Program-made: the position numbers and the translations under genes
Notes under the pieces: generated by a model
Seen by the model: the letters and a program-made list of their open reading frames with translations, nothing else
Told to the model about the DNA's origin: nothing
Database searches by the model: none
Assembly: GCA_963575745.1 (NCBI GenBank)
Contig: CAUYUJ010016884.1
Location: 31,001 to 95,000 of the forward strand
Source: Prorocentrum cordatum
Taxonomy: Eukaryota; Sar; Dinophyceae; Prorocentrales; Prorocentraceae
DNA: 64,000 bases
Reading direction: 5' to 3'
In this document: piece after piece, positions 1-10,680 of the stretch
Layout: each line of letters opens with the position of its first letter
How positions within the stretch are numbered: position 1 is the stretch's first letter

Positions 1-1423
1 GGCGCCGATGCGAGAGTGATTTTTACAGGAATGAGGCTCTCAGACCGCCACTTGAGAATCCCCCGTTCTCGGATTTCTGGGGGTCCACGTTGCGACAAAA
101 TCGCGACGTCGGAGGTGTGAGGAGAACCCCAAAAGCTGGCGGCGCACGCAACGGGGTTGGCGGGAGGGGGTATTAGCCTTCTAAGACGGCGTCTCGGAAG
201 GGCCTCAGTGGTTTCTACGAATGTTCCTTAGACTCCCGGGAAGGCTCTTCTTGTAGGTTCATGTTTGCGGCGTTGGCGCGCTGGCGACATTGGCGAAGGC
301 GTTCAAGGTTGAATTCTGCGACGCGGAGGCACCCAGGGACACGGTGCCGCCATTGGACCCGACGGATCGAGTTCAATCTTGAAGGATCGGGGCCGCGGTA
401 GGTCCAAGGTTGAACGATCGACGCGGTGTCAGAAACCTGTGCGCGCGCCGACGCCGCACGAACGTAATTACAGTCAAAGCTCATAGCAAGGACGCACGGA
501 TGTCCTGCAGGATGTTGGCAGCTCGCCGCCTAAAAAGTTCCAGACTTTCTGGCGTCCAGGACCCTTGCGTCCTTGCCGCCCGTCCTTGCTACAGATTTCG
601 GCTGTTCGGTGAGAAGCCCAACGCTTTTCGGAAGCTCCCCCCACCGTCTTAGAGGGCCGCTCCCCCGCGCTGCCCGAAGGTGCGCGCCGCCACGCAGCCT
701 CGTGGGCGGGGAAGACGCCCGTGCAGTGGAGACCCATGCCGAGAAGCACCCTGCTCGCTTCCAGGGCGCCCTGGATTTCCTGGGTTTCGATGGCCTTGCT
801 GTGGAAAGCGCGACGTTCCCACACCAAAAGTCAATGGACGTCCTGGGGTCCCAGGGTTGGGTTTCTTGTGGAAGGTTCCTTGTGGACCGGCCTCCACTGT
901 ACCCGAATGTGGGCGCCGCCACACAGCATCGTGGGCGGGGGAGGCGTCCATATCCACGGCCTCGCGGTCTGGACACGCCAGCCGCGATGCCAAGGATGCC
1001 GGGCGGGTTGTTTTTCGCGGATGATCCGCGCGGATCGTATCAATGGGGCCGCGAATCCAGGGGATCACGGCTCGGCATCCAGACTGCGAGGGCATGGATA
1101 TCGAATGCGGGTATGTCCGTCGGTTTCGGATCAAGAAGACTGAGTTCGAGGATTGGTATGTTTCTGCCTTGTTGGCACGTTGGGAGGCTTATTGTCGCCA
1201 CGGCCGAATTCCCATTGAAATTATAGTCAGAGAGGGATCGGATGGAATTTGGGGATCACATTGACGAGGAAAGACTTCCTGCGGGAAAATGGAGTCGACC
1301 CCTGGGAGCCCTGCCCCGTGTCCCGGGGACCCCTGAGAACGGCTCCAGATGAAAAGTTGGTCCTGAGGACTCCGTTGAGTCCAGGATCCGTTTCTTTTCT
1401 TCGTCCCCAGGTCGAGGAGGCGC
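1..1423. other. Intergenic sequence without a recognised gene
   Basis: Several open frames occur on both strands but they overlap each other, have no recognisable domain and look like GC-rich chance frames. The only structure I see is a direct repeat of about 45 bases at 677-722 and 904-950 (both contain GCCGCCAC, CAGC and TCGTGGGCGGGG in the same order). Confidence 0.5.
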
Positions 1424-1475
1424 AAACATGGATCACAAGGTGCGTGGATCAGAGACGGGCCCCGTTCCCTTGCAA
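1424..1475 (+). repeat. Diverged copy of repeat family H
   Basis: The stretch containing CAAACATGGATCA, GCGTGGAT and CGGGCCCCGTTCCC matches the start of the longer copies at 12072-12252 and 18040-18232. Only the 5' part is recognisable here. No function is known to me. Confidence 0.5.
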
Positions 1476-1554
1476 GAACCAGCGGGCACCGCCGCCAAAT
1501 CAGGCGGCATTGTGGTCTCATGGTTTGGGGGGGGTCCTTCCCCCCCACGCCCAC

Positions 1555-1745
1555 GTGCCAGATCCGCAGAAAGGGGCGCGGTGGGCGAATGCGAACGCAG
1601 CCACTGGGGGTCCGTCGGTGGAGCTCCCGATGGGGCTGCGAAACGTGTGAGGGGTAGGCCAAAATGGGTGCGGTGGGCGCATGCGAACGCAGCCACCAGG
1701 GCCTTCGGTGGAGTTCCCTATGAGGCTACGAAACGTGCGGAGGGT
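1555..1745 (+). repeat. Two copies of the ~90-bp cassette that forms the array at 27.8-29.06 kb
   Basis: Two successive units share the order GCGAACGCAGCCAC, GGTGGAG(C/T)TCCC, GATGGGGC or equivalent, and CGAAACGTG. The same order builds the tandem array at 27790-29062, 26 kb away. The second unit ends about 45 bases before the predicted acceptor of the BPI-like exon, so this pair lies in the preceding intron or 5' flank. Confidence 0.6.
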
Positions 1746-1787
1746 GTATGTAATCCGTGTCAGCGCGTGCCTGTCAAGAGGAGACAG

Positions 1788-3182
1788 GGACCACCGACAT
1801 CACGGATCTGACGCTGCACCACATCGAGCTGCCCAGCATCCACGCGGATCATCTGGGCCCAGAACGCGTGCGGCTCGGGGTGGACAATTTGGCCCTCAGC
1901 GCCAGCGTCGGGAGGGTCAAGAACACTGACCCCAGCGATTGGTTGCGATGGCTTGCTGGGATGTCGACGCTCGAGATCAAGGATGTGGAGATGACGTTGA
2001 CTGGCTCGTTCACGGCTGAGGTCGAGGTGCCCCTGACCGAGCCGTACCTCATCAGCATCAGTAATTGCCAGGCCACCGCTAAGGTGACCAGTTATCAGGA
2101 CGTCAAGACGGACGCCGGGTGGATCTACGACGTCGATTTCACTGGCCAGCTAGGCAGGGCGATAGAGGACCAGATCAAGAAGGAGATCGTGGAGCAGTTC
2201 AAGAAGGAGGTCTGCGGAGTCGACGGGCTCGGCAAGGACCTGCAGAAGCAGATGGACAGCTACATCAACACCACGCAGGCCGCGGCGTGGCACGCGGCTC
2301 CCGACGCAACGACCACGAGGCTCGACCCCAACGAGGCCGTCCATTGGAAGGAGTCGCTGATGTTCCAGTGGATGCGCCAGTTCATCGCCGATGCCGAGGT
2401 GAACGGCCTGAGCTGGCAGGGCATGCTCGGGCCACTGTTCCCCAGGGCTCCAGTGTCGAGCCGCAACGGGACTGGCGTCTGCCTCTTCGGGTCTCGGAGT
2501 GTGGCTTGCCCGCTCGCCAGCCCGACCTCATTCGACGTGAAGAAGAGGTGGGACACCGCGGACGGCGGTTACATAGACCTGCAGATCGATCACTGGACGG
2601 CAATAGTGAGGGAAGTGGACGTGCACTATTTCAATATGCCGACAGAGAGCCCGCCGAATCCCGATTGGCTCGGCGTCAACGCTTCCATAGGCCCGTTGAA
2701 TCTGACGTTCCTGGTCGATATCAGGATTGACTCCAGCGCGTACAGCTCCACAGCATGCATCGAGAAGACAGTCACAGCGGAGATCGACATTCGGCATGTG
2801 GCGTGGGACGCGTTCGTGCTGTACGACGTGCCACAGGACGGGTACAATGAGCTAAGCCTGACACAGCGCTACACGCCCGCGTGTCTGGACGCGATCGCAA
2901 CCAAGTTTGAGCTCACGTACTTGCATCTCGAGATGTACATCTACAACGTGCATTTGGAGATTTCGCCAGCGAGCAACAAGACCCACACCGAGCACGAGGC
3001 GCGGCTGGTGCTGTCCATCGAGCACCTGTTCAACTCCTTAGTGGTGACCGCAGTCAACAGCAACCCCGAGAAGATCAATCTGCTCGTGGAGAGCGTCGTG
3101 GGCCCCAAGCTCGAGGCGTATGTCAACGACGGCGGCGGCCTGGGCGGGCTGCTCGGCTCCTTCGGCCTCGGGAGCGGAGATG
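1788..3182 (+). CDS. BPI/LBP-like (TULIP-fold) lipid-binding protein, internal exon
   Basis: One open frame of about 465 residues. Near its start, ITDLTLHHIELPSI followed by GVDNLALSASVG matches the early strand pattern of the bactericidal permeability-increasing/LBP/CETP family. The alternating hydrophobic strands, a central linker and a second half with repeated strand pairs (DIRIDSSAYSS, LTYLHLEMYIYNVHLEI) fit a two-lobed TULIP protein. Family members bind lipid or lipopolysaccharide and are usually secreted. No signal peptide is present, so at least one upstream exon is expected. Start chosen at the acceptor GAGACAG at 1787; TGTCAAG at 1778 is an alternative. End chosen at the donor GTGCTC, because a dispersed repeat begins there and the frame becomes unlike protein. 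Six or more cysteines are spread along the chain. Assignment is by motif reading; moderate to good confidence in the family, low in the substrate. Confidence 0.68.
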
Positions 3183-3345
3183 GTGCTCAAGGGAGGAAAA
3201 ACCACCCGGACCGGACAATTGGCGTGTACTAGACGACCCTGGGCGTTTTTTTTAACAGCCCTGCCCTATTTGATTCCTTCTTTGGGTGCGTTTGCCAAAC
3301 GGCTTCGCGTATCGGGGAGTTTATTATCGAGGCGGATGTTCTGCC
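3183..3345 (+). repeat. Repeat family O, copy 1, starting at the predicted donor of the BPI-like exon
   Basis: From CAAGGGAGGAAAAACCACCC to TTCTGCC this matches 19801-19955 almost base for base, with the same order of CCCTGGGCGTTT, AACAGCCC, GATTCCTTCTT and CAGCTTCGCGT-like blocks. The first copy begins within a few bases of the exon end, which suggests that the intron itself is the repeated unit. Confidence 0.7.
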
Positions 3346-4027
3346 CTCTAGGTGCATGTCCGGAGGAAAGCACGCCTCGCGTGGTGTTCGCAGTGATGCG
3401 CTGGACTGCTGCTGCTATATCTGAAGGGCTGCTTCGCCCTCCGCCGCTGGCTGCCCCTCGGACTGCTGGCGTTGGTTGCTGCGCCTGGTCGGGAGGCTTG
3501 GTGGCTTTCATGTTGCTCGGCTGGCTAGCATCATGGGGCGTGTTTCTTTATTGCTTGGGGCATAATGGATGTTATAGCCCCCGGCCCCCCCCCTCCTCCC
3601 CCCCCAATAACGTAACGCCCCTCGCCCCCCAGTGCGCTCCGAGCACTGCCGCCGTGCGCACGGCGGGGGGGAGGCGTTACATTATACCCCCCCTGGCCCC
3701 TCCCCCCAATTATAATGCCAATCGCCGAAAATAGAGAAACGCGTTATTGGCTGATTGACTTGTTGTCTAAACTCTTTGTGGGCAACTGCCTGGGGCTGCT
3801 TGCTGGCTGGCTGATCGCTCGCCCTGTAGCAATCCATGAAAGCTGGCAGCCTCGGGAGCGCGCTTCCACTGCACGTTACCTGGTTGCGCGGCTTCGGGAG
3901 CGCGCGCCCCTAGCTGTTTTCAAGAGTTCGTGGCCTCGTATCCACAGCAGAATTTCGGAGGCGACTTTCTCCCCAATCCCCGAGTCCCGCCCGAAACATT
4001 TGGCCGCTCAGAACAAGGGGGAAGTCC
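3346..4027. other. Intronic or intergenic sequence, no recognised gene
   Basis: Apart from the foldback at 3548-3719, I see no coding signal. A short stretch at 3830-3905 repeats GCAGCCTCGGGAGCGCGC / GCGGCTTCGGGAGCGCGC, and similar phrases such as CGGGAGCGCGA recur to about 4770 and at 8910-9180 as a loose dispersed motif. Confidence 0.4.
3548..3719. repeat. GC-rich foldback element
   Basis: The left half contains GGCATAATGG, TTATAGCCCCC and AACGTAACGCCCC; the right half contains GGGGGAGGCGTTACATTATA and ATTATAATGCC. The halves are inverted copies with outer ends of the GGCATNAT type and a short central spacer near 3640-3655. It resembles a MITE, but I see no target duplication I would trust. 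Confidence 0.55.
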
Positions 4028-4152
4028 TGGGATACACCCCAATGGGGGCTATTCGAACGCACCCCTTTTCGAGGATGGACGCCACCCTCGTATATCCCAA
4101 AGCTGGGCCCCAAATTTCTGGTCCACTCGAAACCCACGAAGCCTGTGATAGG
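4028..4152 (+). repeat. Repeat family G, copy 1
   Basis: Shares GGGCTATTCG(A/G)ACGCAC, TCGAGGATGGACGCC, TCGTATATCCCA and CACGAAGCCTGT, in that order, with 12252-12366. No coding content is evident. Confidence 0.6.
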
Positions 4153-5454
4153 GGTCGACGCATCCCCTGTTAAACTCTTAGGAAGCGGGGTGTGGGGGGG
4201 AGGGGTGGGTGGGGCGGGCGAATCCCACCCCCCGACGCAATTCAGAACATGTACGCGTTTCTAGGCCTCCTGGATGGGGTCGGAGGATCGCGCCGCGTCG
4301 CCCAGGCATCGCCGATGCGGCTCGATGTGGGGCCCACGTTTCTCCACGCTGACGTCGCGGATGTATCGTTGACGTCGCCAGTGCATGGCCGATGCATCGC
4401 TGATGCAGCCGCAATGCATCGCCGATGCATCGGCTATGCGGCGCGAGCCTCCGACCCCATCTACTCCGTCCCCATTTAGGAGGCCTCTGATCTTCTGTTC
4501 TGGAGGGGGGGGCGTTTTTGGGCAGCCTCTGGCGGTTTGGGCTCGTGGCCTCGGGAATTGCGAATGCGCACTGAGTCACAAGGGGTTGTGGTCTCGGGAT
4601 CGCGATTTCATTATGTATCAGGGGCTGCGGCACCAGGGGCACGCATCCGTAGCAATTTGTAATGGGGCTGCGGTTTCAGGAACACGAATGTGCCACAGTG
4701 CACGAGAGCTTGCAGCCCAGGTAGCGCGAATCCGTTGTAATTTGAGTGATTGTGGCATCGGGAGCGCGAACACACTGTAATCTACTAGGGGACGTGACTC
4801 GTGAGGTTCGAATGTATCATTCTTCGCTCGGAGGTGTGAATTCGGGGGCGCACACTTCTCATAGTTTACGATGGGTTGTGGCCTCGGAGGCGCGAATCTG
4901 TCCAGCTGCCTGCGGCAACCCCTGCCACCGCTTCTGCACAACAGCATAGCAGAAAGAGAGAGGTTGAATTCTCAACGTTTCGCGTATTCCCACCAGCTCA
5001 CTCTTGCGCCGACACGATGTGTTGGCATTTGTGTCGCCTACTTCACGGATGTTGTTTGGGTGTGCTTGTCGGTCTAGTTCGTCTTTGACGGTGCTGTTTG
5101 TCTGACTCACACCGAGCGATCGACCTCTGCGTGATTATGGTCGCGCCGCCGCGCCATTTTGGCTGCGCTTACTTGCTGGTCGCCACCAGGATTTCCAACG
5201 CCACCGGGTTTGGGAGTATCGGTTCTGACTTTCTGAGTGGCTGCCCGCTCGTTCGCTTCGCTTGCCTTTCTTTTCCTGCTGCCTAGTCGCGGCCCGTTTA
5301 GTGCTCGGACGGTTTCCGATCCGCCTCGCGAGCCTGTTGGCCAAAAGGTATTCCCACCAGCCCATCCAGGAACGATGCCCATGGGAGTTGCCCTTTTCGG
5401 GAGAGCTTTGCATCATTTGAAGAGTTCGGGTGGCCTCTGTGGGCCAGAGGCTCT
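4153..5454. other. No recognised gene; loose GC-rich repeats
   Basis: 4370-4440 contains short GATGCATCG-type direct repeats (four or more in 60 bases). The CCATTTTGGCT at 5150-5160 matches the core of the dinoflagellate spliced leader but the flanks do not. At 5345 the phrase TTCCCACCAGCCCATCCAG recurs at 13748 and marks another dispersed element end. No domain-bearing frame was found. Confidence 0.4.
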
Positions 5455-5665
5455 TTAGATGCCTCTCGGGGCCTTTTCTCTTGGGATGTCTTTCAGGGTC
5501 TCTTGGGGCGTCTTGGGGCCCTCCTGTCAGCTCTTGGGGCCCTCCTGGGGGGCCTCGGGGGCTCTTGGCGGTCGCCAGAGCCTGCTGGGGGTCTCTTGGG
5601 AGCCTCTTGCGGGTGGCCGCTTGAGGGCCTTTTGCGGGTAGCGATTTGGGGGGCCTCTCAGGCGC
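5455..5665 (+). repeat. CTTGGG-type short-period repeat block
   Basis: Runs of CTTGGG or CCTCTTGGGG spaced roughly 10-16 bases. The same texture recurs at 11250-11370, 13780-14345, 25665-26040, 43180-44570 and 47215-48480. Open frames here only translate the repeat. Confidence 0.6.
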
Positions 5666-6291
5666 CCCTTGGCGGGGCCCGTTTTGACGGTTTGACTCCG
5701 TTTTCTATCCTCCATCGGTCGTCTCTGGCGAGGGGGGTCGCCGCCCACCAAGCCACCCCAAAGCCAACCCGAAGGCCTCAATGTGCCCTCCATTTCTCGT
5801 GGGGGAGGGTCGGGGAACGTTGCAACAACATGTGGAACCCGCATCCCCCCAACCCGAAATTCGGACGAAAGTCGGGTGTTCGGGTTGGGTTGGGGTGGTT
5901 TGGTGGGTAGTCGGGGGGGGGGGGGGGGCATGCTCGAACGCGTCACGTGCGACGAGGGGGGGAGGCCGGCCCCGGACAGCCGAGAGCACTTCGTAAGGCG
6001 GCATTATAGCATCCCACAGGCGCGCCCACTGCCTGGCAGCGCGCATTTGGCACGGCTCGTTTCGATTCTCCCGATTCGATTCGTTTCGACTTCGATGGCT
6101 TCCGATTCCGACTCGATTCGACTTCAGATTCCGATTTGGGATACGATTTCTCAGTGGAGGCCTACCAGTCCGCCGATTTCCGCCGATTCGACTTTTCCCA
6201 ACTCGGCTGCCGATTTTCGCCGATCCGACTCATGTCGATTGCAGATCCGACTTATCGATTCGCTTTTGGGCTCTCCTGACTGGAAAGTTGG
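5666..6291. other. No recognised gene
   Basis: Includes a G-run at 5911-5927 and a stretch at 6050-6270 made of CGATTC/GACTTC variants (short degenerate repeat of 6-8 bases). Overlapping frames on both strands show no family resemblance. Confidence 0.4.
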
Positions 6292-6445
6292 GGGAGGTGG
6301 AAGGCTTCTTAGAAGGGGGCTGTTTCTTAAATAGCGCCAGCCCTACATCTACAGACAAGGCCCGCGCCTTCTGAGGCAGCCTCCTTCTACGAAGCCTTCC
6401 CCCCGTCCCCTGCCCCCCTGTGCGCGCCGCCGAATTCCGTGCAGG
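6292..6445. repeat. Foldback repeat family C, copy 1
   Basis: GGAAGGCTTCTTAGAAGG at the left and its inverted partner CCTTCTACGAAGCCTTCC at the right enclose a core with AGCGCCAGCCCTACATCTA and AAGGCCCGCGCC. Other copies: 10105-10232, 17738-17872, 18757-18910 and 19958-20122. A CCGTGCAGGCACGG palindrome and a GTCGTTGAAAGTAGGTAT tail (6435-6510) follow, as they do at 8519-8592 and 10230-10306. Confidence 0.75.
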
Positions 6446-6587
6446 CACGGTGGCGGAGACGCCGGTCGTTGAAAGTAGGTATCTTTGGATGCCCAAGTCC
6501 CAATACTAGCCGGCCGCTCTGCGGTTGATCGGGAGTTTCTGTATATAGAAGAAGGTGCGTGCGCCTGTTGGCGAGGGTGAGGATGAG

Positions 6588-6779
6588 GTTCCTCCTCCTC
6601 CTCCTCCTCCTCCTCCTCCTCCTCCTCCTCCTCCTCCTCCTCCTCCTCCTCCTCCTCCTCCATCCTTCTGTTGCCTCCGTCTGTCCTCCTCCACCCCACA
6701 GCTCCGTCATCTTCTCCTCCTCCTCCTCCTCCTCCTCCTCCTCCTCCTCCTCCTCCTCCTCCTCCTCCTCCTCATTCCT
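6588..6779 (+). repeat. (CTC)n trinucleotide array in two blocks
   Basis: Two nearly pure CTC blocks (about 6588-6662 and 6714-6775) are split by about 50 bases of unique sequence. Long Leu/Pro/Ser or Glu/Gly frames over this block are repeat translations, not genes. Confidence 0.9.
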
Positions 6780-7849
6780 CCTCTGGGCACCTCCCCCAGG
6801 GCGCGGATCCACCGGATCTGTCCGGATCTGTCCGGAAACGGTGCCGGAGGCCGCTCTGGGCTCCTCTGGGCACCTCCCCGGGGCCGGTTTTGTGAGGATG
6901 TCTCAAGCGAGGGCGCCGGAATGGGATTCGTCGGCGGATCCACCGGATCCACCGGATCTGTCCGGAAACGGTGCCGGAGGCCGCTCTGGGCTCCTCTGGG
7001 CACCTCCCCCGGGGCCGGTTTTGGGAGGATGTCTCAAGCGAGGGCGCCGGTTTTTGGGATTCGTCGGCGGATCCCACCGGATCCCACCGGATCTGTCCAT
7101 ATCTGTCGGAAACGTTTGCCGGAGGCCGCTGTTATTTTTTATTTTTTTCTTTTTTTTTTTGTTTTTTTTTTATTTTTCTTTTGGTTTTTTGCCGGGCTCC
7201 TCTGGGGCACCTCCCCCGGGGCCGGTTTTGTGAGGATGTCTCAAGCGATTGTGCGCCGGTTTGGGAATTCGTGCTCGGATCCACAGGATCCACCGGATCT
7301 GTCCGGAAACGTGCCGGAGGCCGCTTTGGGCTCCTCTGGGCACCTCCCCCGGGGCCGGTTTTGTGAGGACGTTTCAAGCGAGGCGGAACCACCGGATCCA
7401 CCGGATCTGTCCGGAAACAGTGCCGGAGGCCGCTCTGGGCTCCTCTGGGCTCCTCCCCCGGGGCCGGTTTTGTGAGGATGTCTCAAGCGAGGGCGCCGGT
7501 TTGGGATTCGTCGGCGGATCCACCGGATCCACCGGATCCACCGGATCTGTCCGGAAACGGCTTTGCCGTGAGGGCCGCTCTGGGGATCTCTGGGCACCTT
7601 CCTTTATTTTTTTTTGTTTTTTGTTTTTTTTGTTGTGGTGTTTTTTTTGTTTTTTTTTTTTTTTTTTTTCTTCTGTTTTTTTGTATTTTTTTTTCTTCTT
7701 TTTTTGCTTTTTGATTCATCTCCCCCGTGGCCGGTTTTGTGAGCGATGTCTCCAAGCGAGGGCGCCGACGCAGATTCGTCGCGGATCCAACGCGGCCACG
7801 GATCTGGTCCGGAAACGGTGCCGGAGGCCCGCTTTTTTTTGTTTTTTTT

Positions 7850-7913
<64 letters not shown>

Positions 7914-8230
7914 TTTTTTCTTGTTTCTTCTTTCTTTTTTTCTTTTTTCTTTTTCTTTTTTTTTACTTTTTTTTTTGTCCTTTTTTTTTTGTTTTTTTTT
8001 GTTTTTTTTTTTTTTTTTTTTTTTTTCTTCCTTTTTTTCTTTTTTCATTTTTCCTCTCTTTTTTCTATTTTTCTCTGGGCTCATGGGGCACCTCACCCGG
8101 GGCCGGTTTTGTGAGGATGTCTCAAGCGAGGGCGCCGGTTTGGGATTCGTCGGCGGATCCACCGGATCCACCGGATCTGTCCGGAAACGGTGCCGGAGGC
8201 CGCTCTGGGCCCTTGTGCTCCCCACGCCGG
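6780..8230 (+). repeat. Tandem repeat family L (~120-135 bp) interrupted by T-rich tracts
   Basis: A unit with GGGCACCTCCCCCGGGGCC, GGATGTCTCAAGCGAGGGCG, one to four CGGATCCAC blocks, TCTGTCCGGAAAC and GCCGGAGGCCGCTCTGGG recurs about nine times. The number of GGATCCACC modules differs between units. Three units are followed by T-rich tracts (7130-7190, 7605-7715, 7830-8075) always placed after the GGAGGCCGCT segment. No gene seen. Confidence 0.85.
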
Positions 8231-8273
8231 GGATGAGGATGACGGTAGTTCCACAGAAACTCCCTCAAATGAT

Positions 8274-8490
8274 AGTTTGATTCTTCATTGTTTCACCGAT
8301 CGGCGCGGGCCCTGTCACCCCCTCCCCCCTCATGGAGTAGATCCTTGGCTGTTCTTGGCGCCTGTTTCAAGCAGGTGGAGCCGTCCCCATGGGACGCACA
8401 GCTGCAAACAGTCGCAGTAAGCAGAGGTCCAGAGCCAGAACCCCCCTCTCCACCCCTTTCCGCCCAATGTCGAAACGCCGAATACGAAAA
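8274..8490 (+). repeat. Repeat family B, copy 1
   Basis: Shares GATCGGCGCGG, CATGGAGTAGAT, CCTGTTTCAAGCAG, GGACGCAC and AGTAAGCAGAGGTCC with copies at 10310-10510, 21955-22160 and 57915-58095. A short inverted motif (CCTGTTTCAAGCAGGTGG) lies in the centre. No coding content recognised. Confidence 0.75.
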
Positions 8491-9290
8491 CGTTCACAAG
8501 AGCATCCAAGCACGCCCGTTCCGTGCAGGCACGGTGGCGGATACACGCCGGTCGTTGAAAGCAGGTCTTTTGAATGCCCAAGTCCCACTTTCTTTTAGGC
8601 GGCGGTTTTCCCTCTTCCCTCCTCTTCAAGGGGTGGGCGGAGACCCAACTTGCTTTCAACGCCTTTCCTACTTCATGTTTCTACCCAGTTCCGACGGACG
8701 GGTATTGCATTCGACGTGTCCCAGGTCCCAGAGAAGAAATCTCAAGAAAACGGGAGAGCCGAAAAGCGCCCCCCGAACACACATTCCAACATAAAAGAGG
8801 TACGTTTTCTGTCCTGGGGAGGGGGGGGGCTTTTGGGCAACCTTCGTTGGGTAGACTCGTTGCCTCGGGAAGGCAAACTCGTTATACTTTGCGAGGGGGG
8901 TGTAGCCTTGGGAGCGTGAGCCCGTCGGAATTTACAATTGGTTCTGGCATCGGCTGCGCGAGCGCTTCGTAATTTACTTCTTATGGACGAGGGTAGTTGG
9001 GCGGTATTACGGTCACAGGTGCTTGTCTTGTCAACGGACCAAGAATTAAGAATCGCTGGCCGCGTCATGGGCATTTCAAGGAGGTGGGTCCTTGTGGCGA
9101 GCGACGCCCAGGAATCAGGAATCAAGGAGGAGCCCAAGGTCGTACTTATGGATTGTGGCCGCGGGAGCGCGAGCCCGTCATAATAATTTGTAAGGGAGTG
9201 TGGCTCCGAGACCGGGAATCAGTTGTTTTTGCTGCACGTGTCCCAGGTCAACCCAAGAAATTCTTAGAACCCCATTCTTCGAAGAAGACA

Positions 9291-9470
9291 AAACGCCATA
9301 AACATAATTTTTTGACGCTCCGCGCGGATTTCTTGGATCCGCGCTGGGGCCCCCCTGGCGGCGCCTCCGGCGCCGCTCCTGGTGGCGCGTTCCGTGCGCC
9401 AGGAAGGGGGTCCGGCGCAGGTCCAAGGAACCCGCGCGGAGCGCCAAAAGTGTATGTTTATGTGTTTGTT
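9291..9470. repeat. Foldback repeat family J, copy 1
   Basis: Left arm CGCTCCGCGCGGATTTCTTG and right arm CAAGGAACCCGCGCGGAGCG are inverted copies, inside outer ends CATAAACAT and TATGTTTATG. A GGCGCCTCCGGCGCC palindrome sits in the middle. Copies at 10508-10680 and 21728-21905. Confidence 0.8.
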
Positions 9471-9639
9471 CTTCTTGTAATTCTGGAAGGGGAGCGGGGC
9501 TCTTTTCGGGCTCCCCACTCTGCTCGGGCTTCATGCATTCTTGCATATATGTCATAAATCACTACGGCTTTGAAGCTGGAACTGGCGCAGGGAACAGGAC
9601 AGACCAGTCTTCGTTCCTGTTGGTCCAAGGGGGCCGGCG

Positions 9640-9838
9640 GATTCTGCCTGGCCGTCACTTGCATCATCTTCTTGAAGTTTTTCGGATCTCGAGGATCTTG
9701 GCGCGACAGCCTCGAGGCTACGGAGTCTGGACGTCGTCTCGGAGTCTGCCTGGCAAGGAAGCCGACCACCGACCTCCACTGGGTGATCGCGCTGCCGCTA
9801 CTGGTGCTCGTCTGCGCCATCCTGCTCGTCCTGTCGAA
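9640..9838 (+). CDS. Possible exon with one membrane segment
   Basis: The frame ends RLGVCLARKPTTDLHWVIAL followed by a hydrophobic run (PLLVLVCAILLVL) and SNTVKG, then the possible donor GTGAAGGG. The basic, TD-containing stretch just before a first membrane segment recalls the N-terminus of choline-transporter-like (SLC44) proteins, but the match is too short to name it. There is no clear acceptor and the flanks are CCCTCC repeats. It may be chance. Confidence 0.25.
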
Positions 9839-10104
9839 CACCGTGAAGGGAAGCCCTACCCCTCCTCTCCCTCCCCCTCCCCTCCCCTACTTCCTCCTCC
9901 TCCCCTCCCCTACTTCCCTCCCCCTCCCCTGCCCCTCCCCCTCCCCTCCTCCGCCTCACCCTCCCCTCCCCCGTCCTGCCCGCGCTCCTTGATTTCGGCC
10001 GCCTGCGGTGCTCGATCGCAGGCCACTGCGCTCGAAGACGAAACATGTCGACATGCACGCGATCGTTTCCTTCTGCTGTTTTACCGACCGGCGCGGACTT
10101 CTTG

Positions 10105-10232
10105 GAAGGAGGCTGCTTCTTAGATAGATGGCGCCAGCCCCACATCTACAGACAAGGCCCGCGCCTTCTGAAGCAGCCTCGTTCTAAGAAGCCTTCCCCC
10201 CTTCCCCTGCCCCCCTGTGCGCGCCGCCAAAT
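10105..10232. repeat. Foldback repeat family C, copy 2
   Basis: GGAGGCTGCTTCTTAGA at the left, the GCGCCAGCCCCACATCTACA core and CGTTCTAAGAAGCCTTCCCC at the right. It is followed by the CCGTGCAGGCACGG palindrome and then directly by family B and family J, giving a composite block 10105-10680. Confidence 0.75.
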
Positions 10233-10309
10233 GCCGTGCAGGCACGGTGGCGGAGACACGCCGGTCGTTGGAAGTAGGTATTTTTGGATGCCCAAGTCCC
10301 AATATGATA

Positions 10310-10510
10310 GTTGTCTTATTCATTGTTTTGCGGATCGGCGCGGACCCTGGCACCCCTTCCCCCCCATGGAGTAGATTTTTTTGGCTGCTTCTAACGCCTG
10401 TTTCAAGCAGATGGAGCCTCCCCCATGGGACGCACTGCTGCAAATAGTCGCAGTAAGCAGAGGTCCGGAGCCAGAACCCCCTCCTCTTCCGCCCAAGGTC
10501 GAAACGCTCA
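10310..10510 (+). repeat. Repeat family B, copy 2
   Basis: Same block order as 8274-8490. It abuts family J at 10508. Confidence 0.75.
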
Positions 10511-10680
10511 CATGCATGAACATGACTTTGCGGAGGCCCGTATGGATTTCTTGGATCGACGTTGAGGCCCCTTGGCGGCGCCTCCGACGCCGCCCCTGGC
10601 GCCCTCCATTCGCGACGGAGGGAGGTTTAGCGCGAATCCTGGAAACCCGCGCGGGTCTCCGAACACGTGTATGTTTCTGC
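10508..10680. repeat. Foldback repeat family J, copy 2
   Basis: Keeps GGCGGCGCCTCCGACGCCGC in the centre and the TGTATGTTTCTG end; the arms are more diverged than in the other two copies. Confidence 0.65.

Noticed and set aside
5148-5166. CCATTTTGGCT resembling the spliced-leader core
   Set aside because: Only the 11-base core agrees; the flanking bases differ at most positions and no gene start follows.
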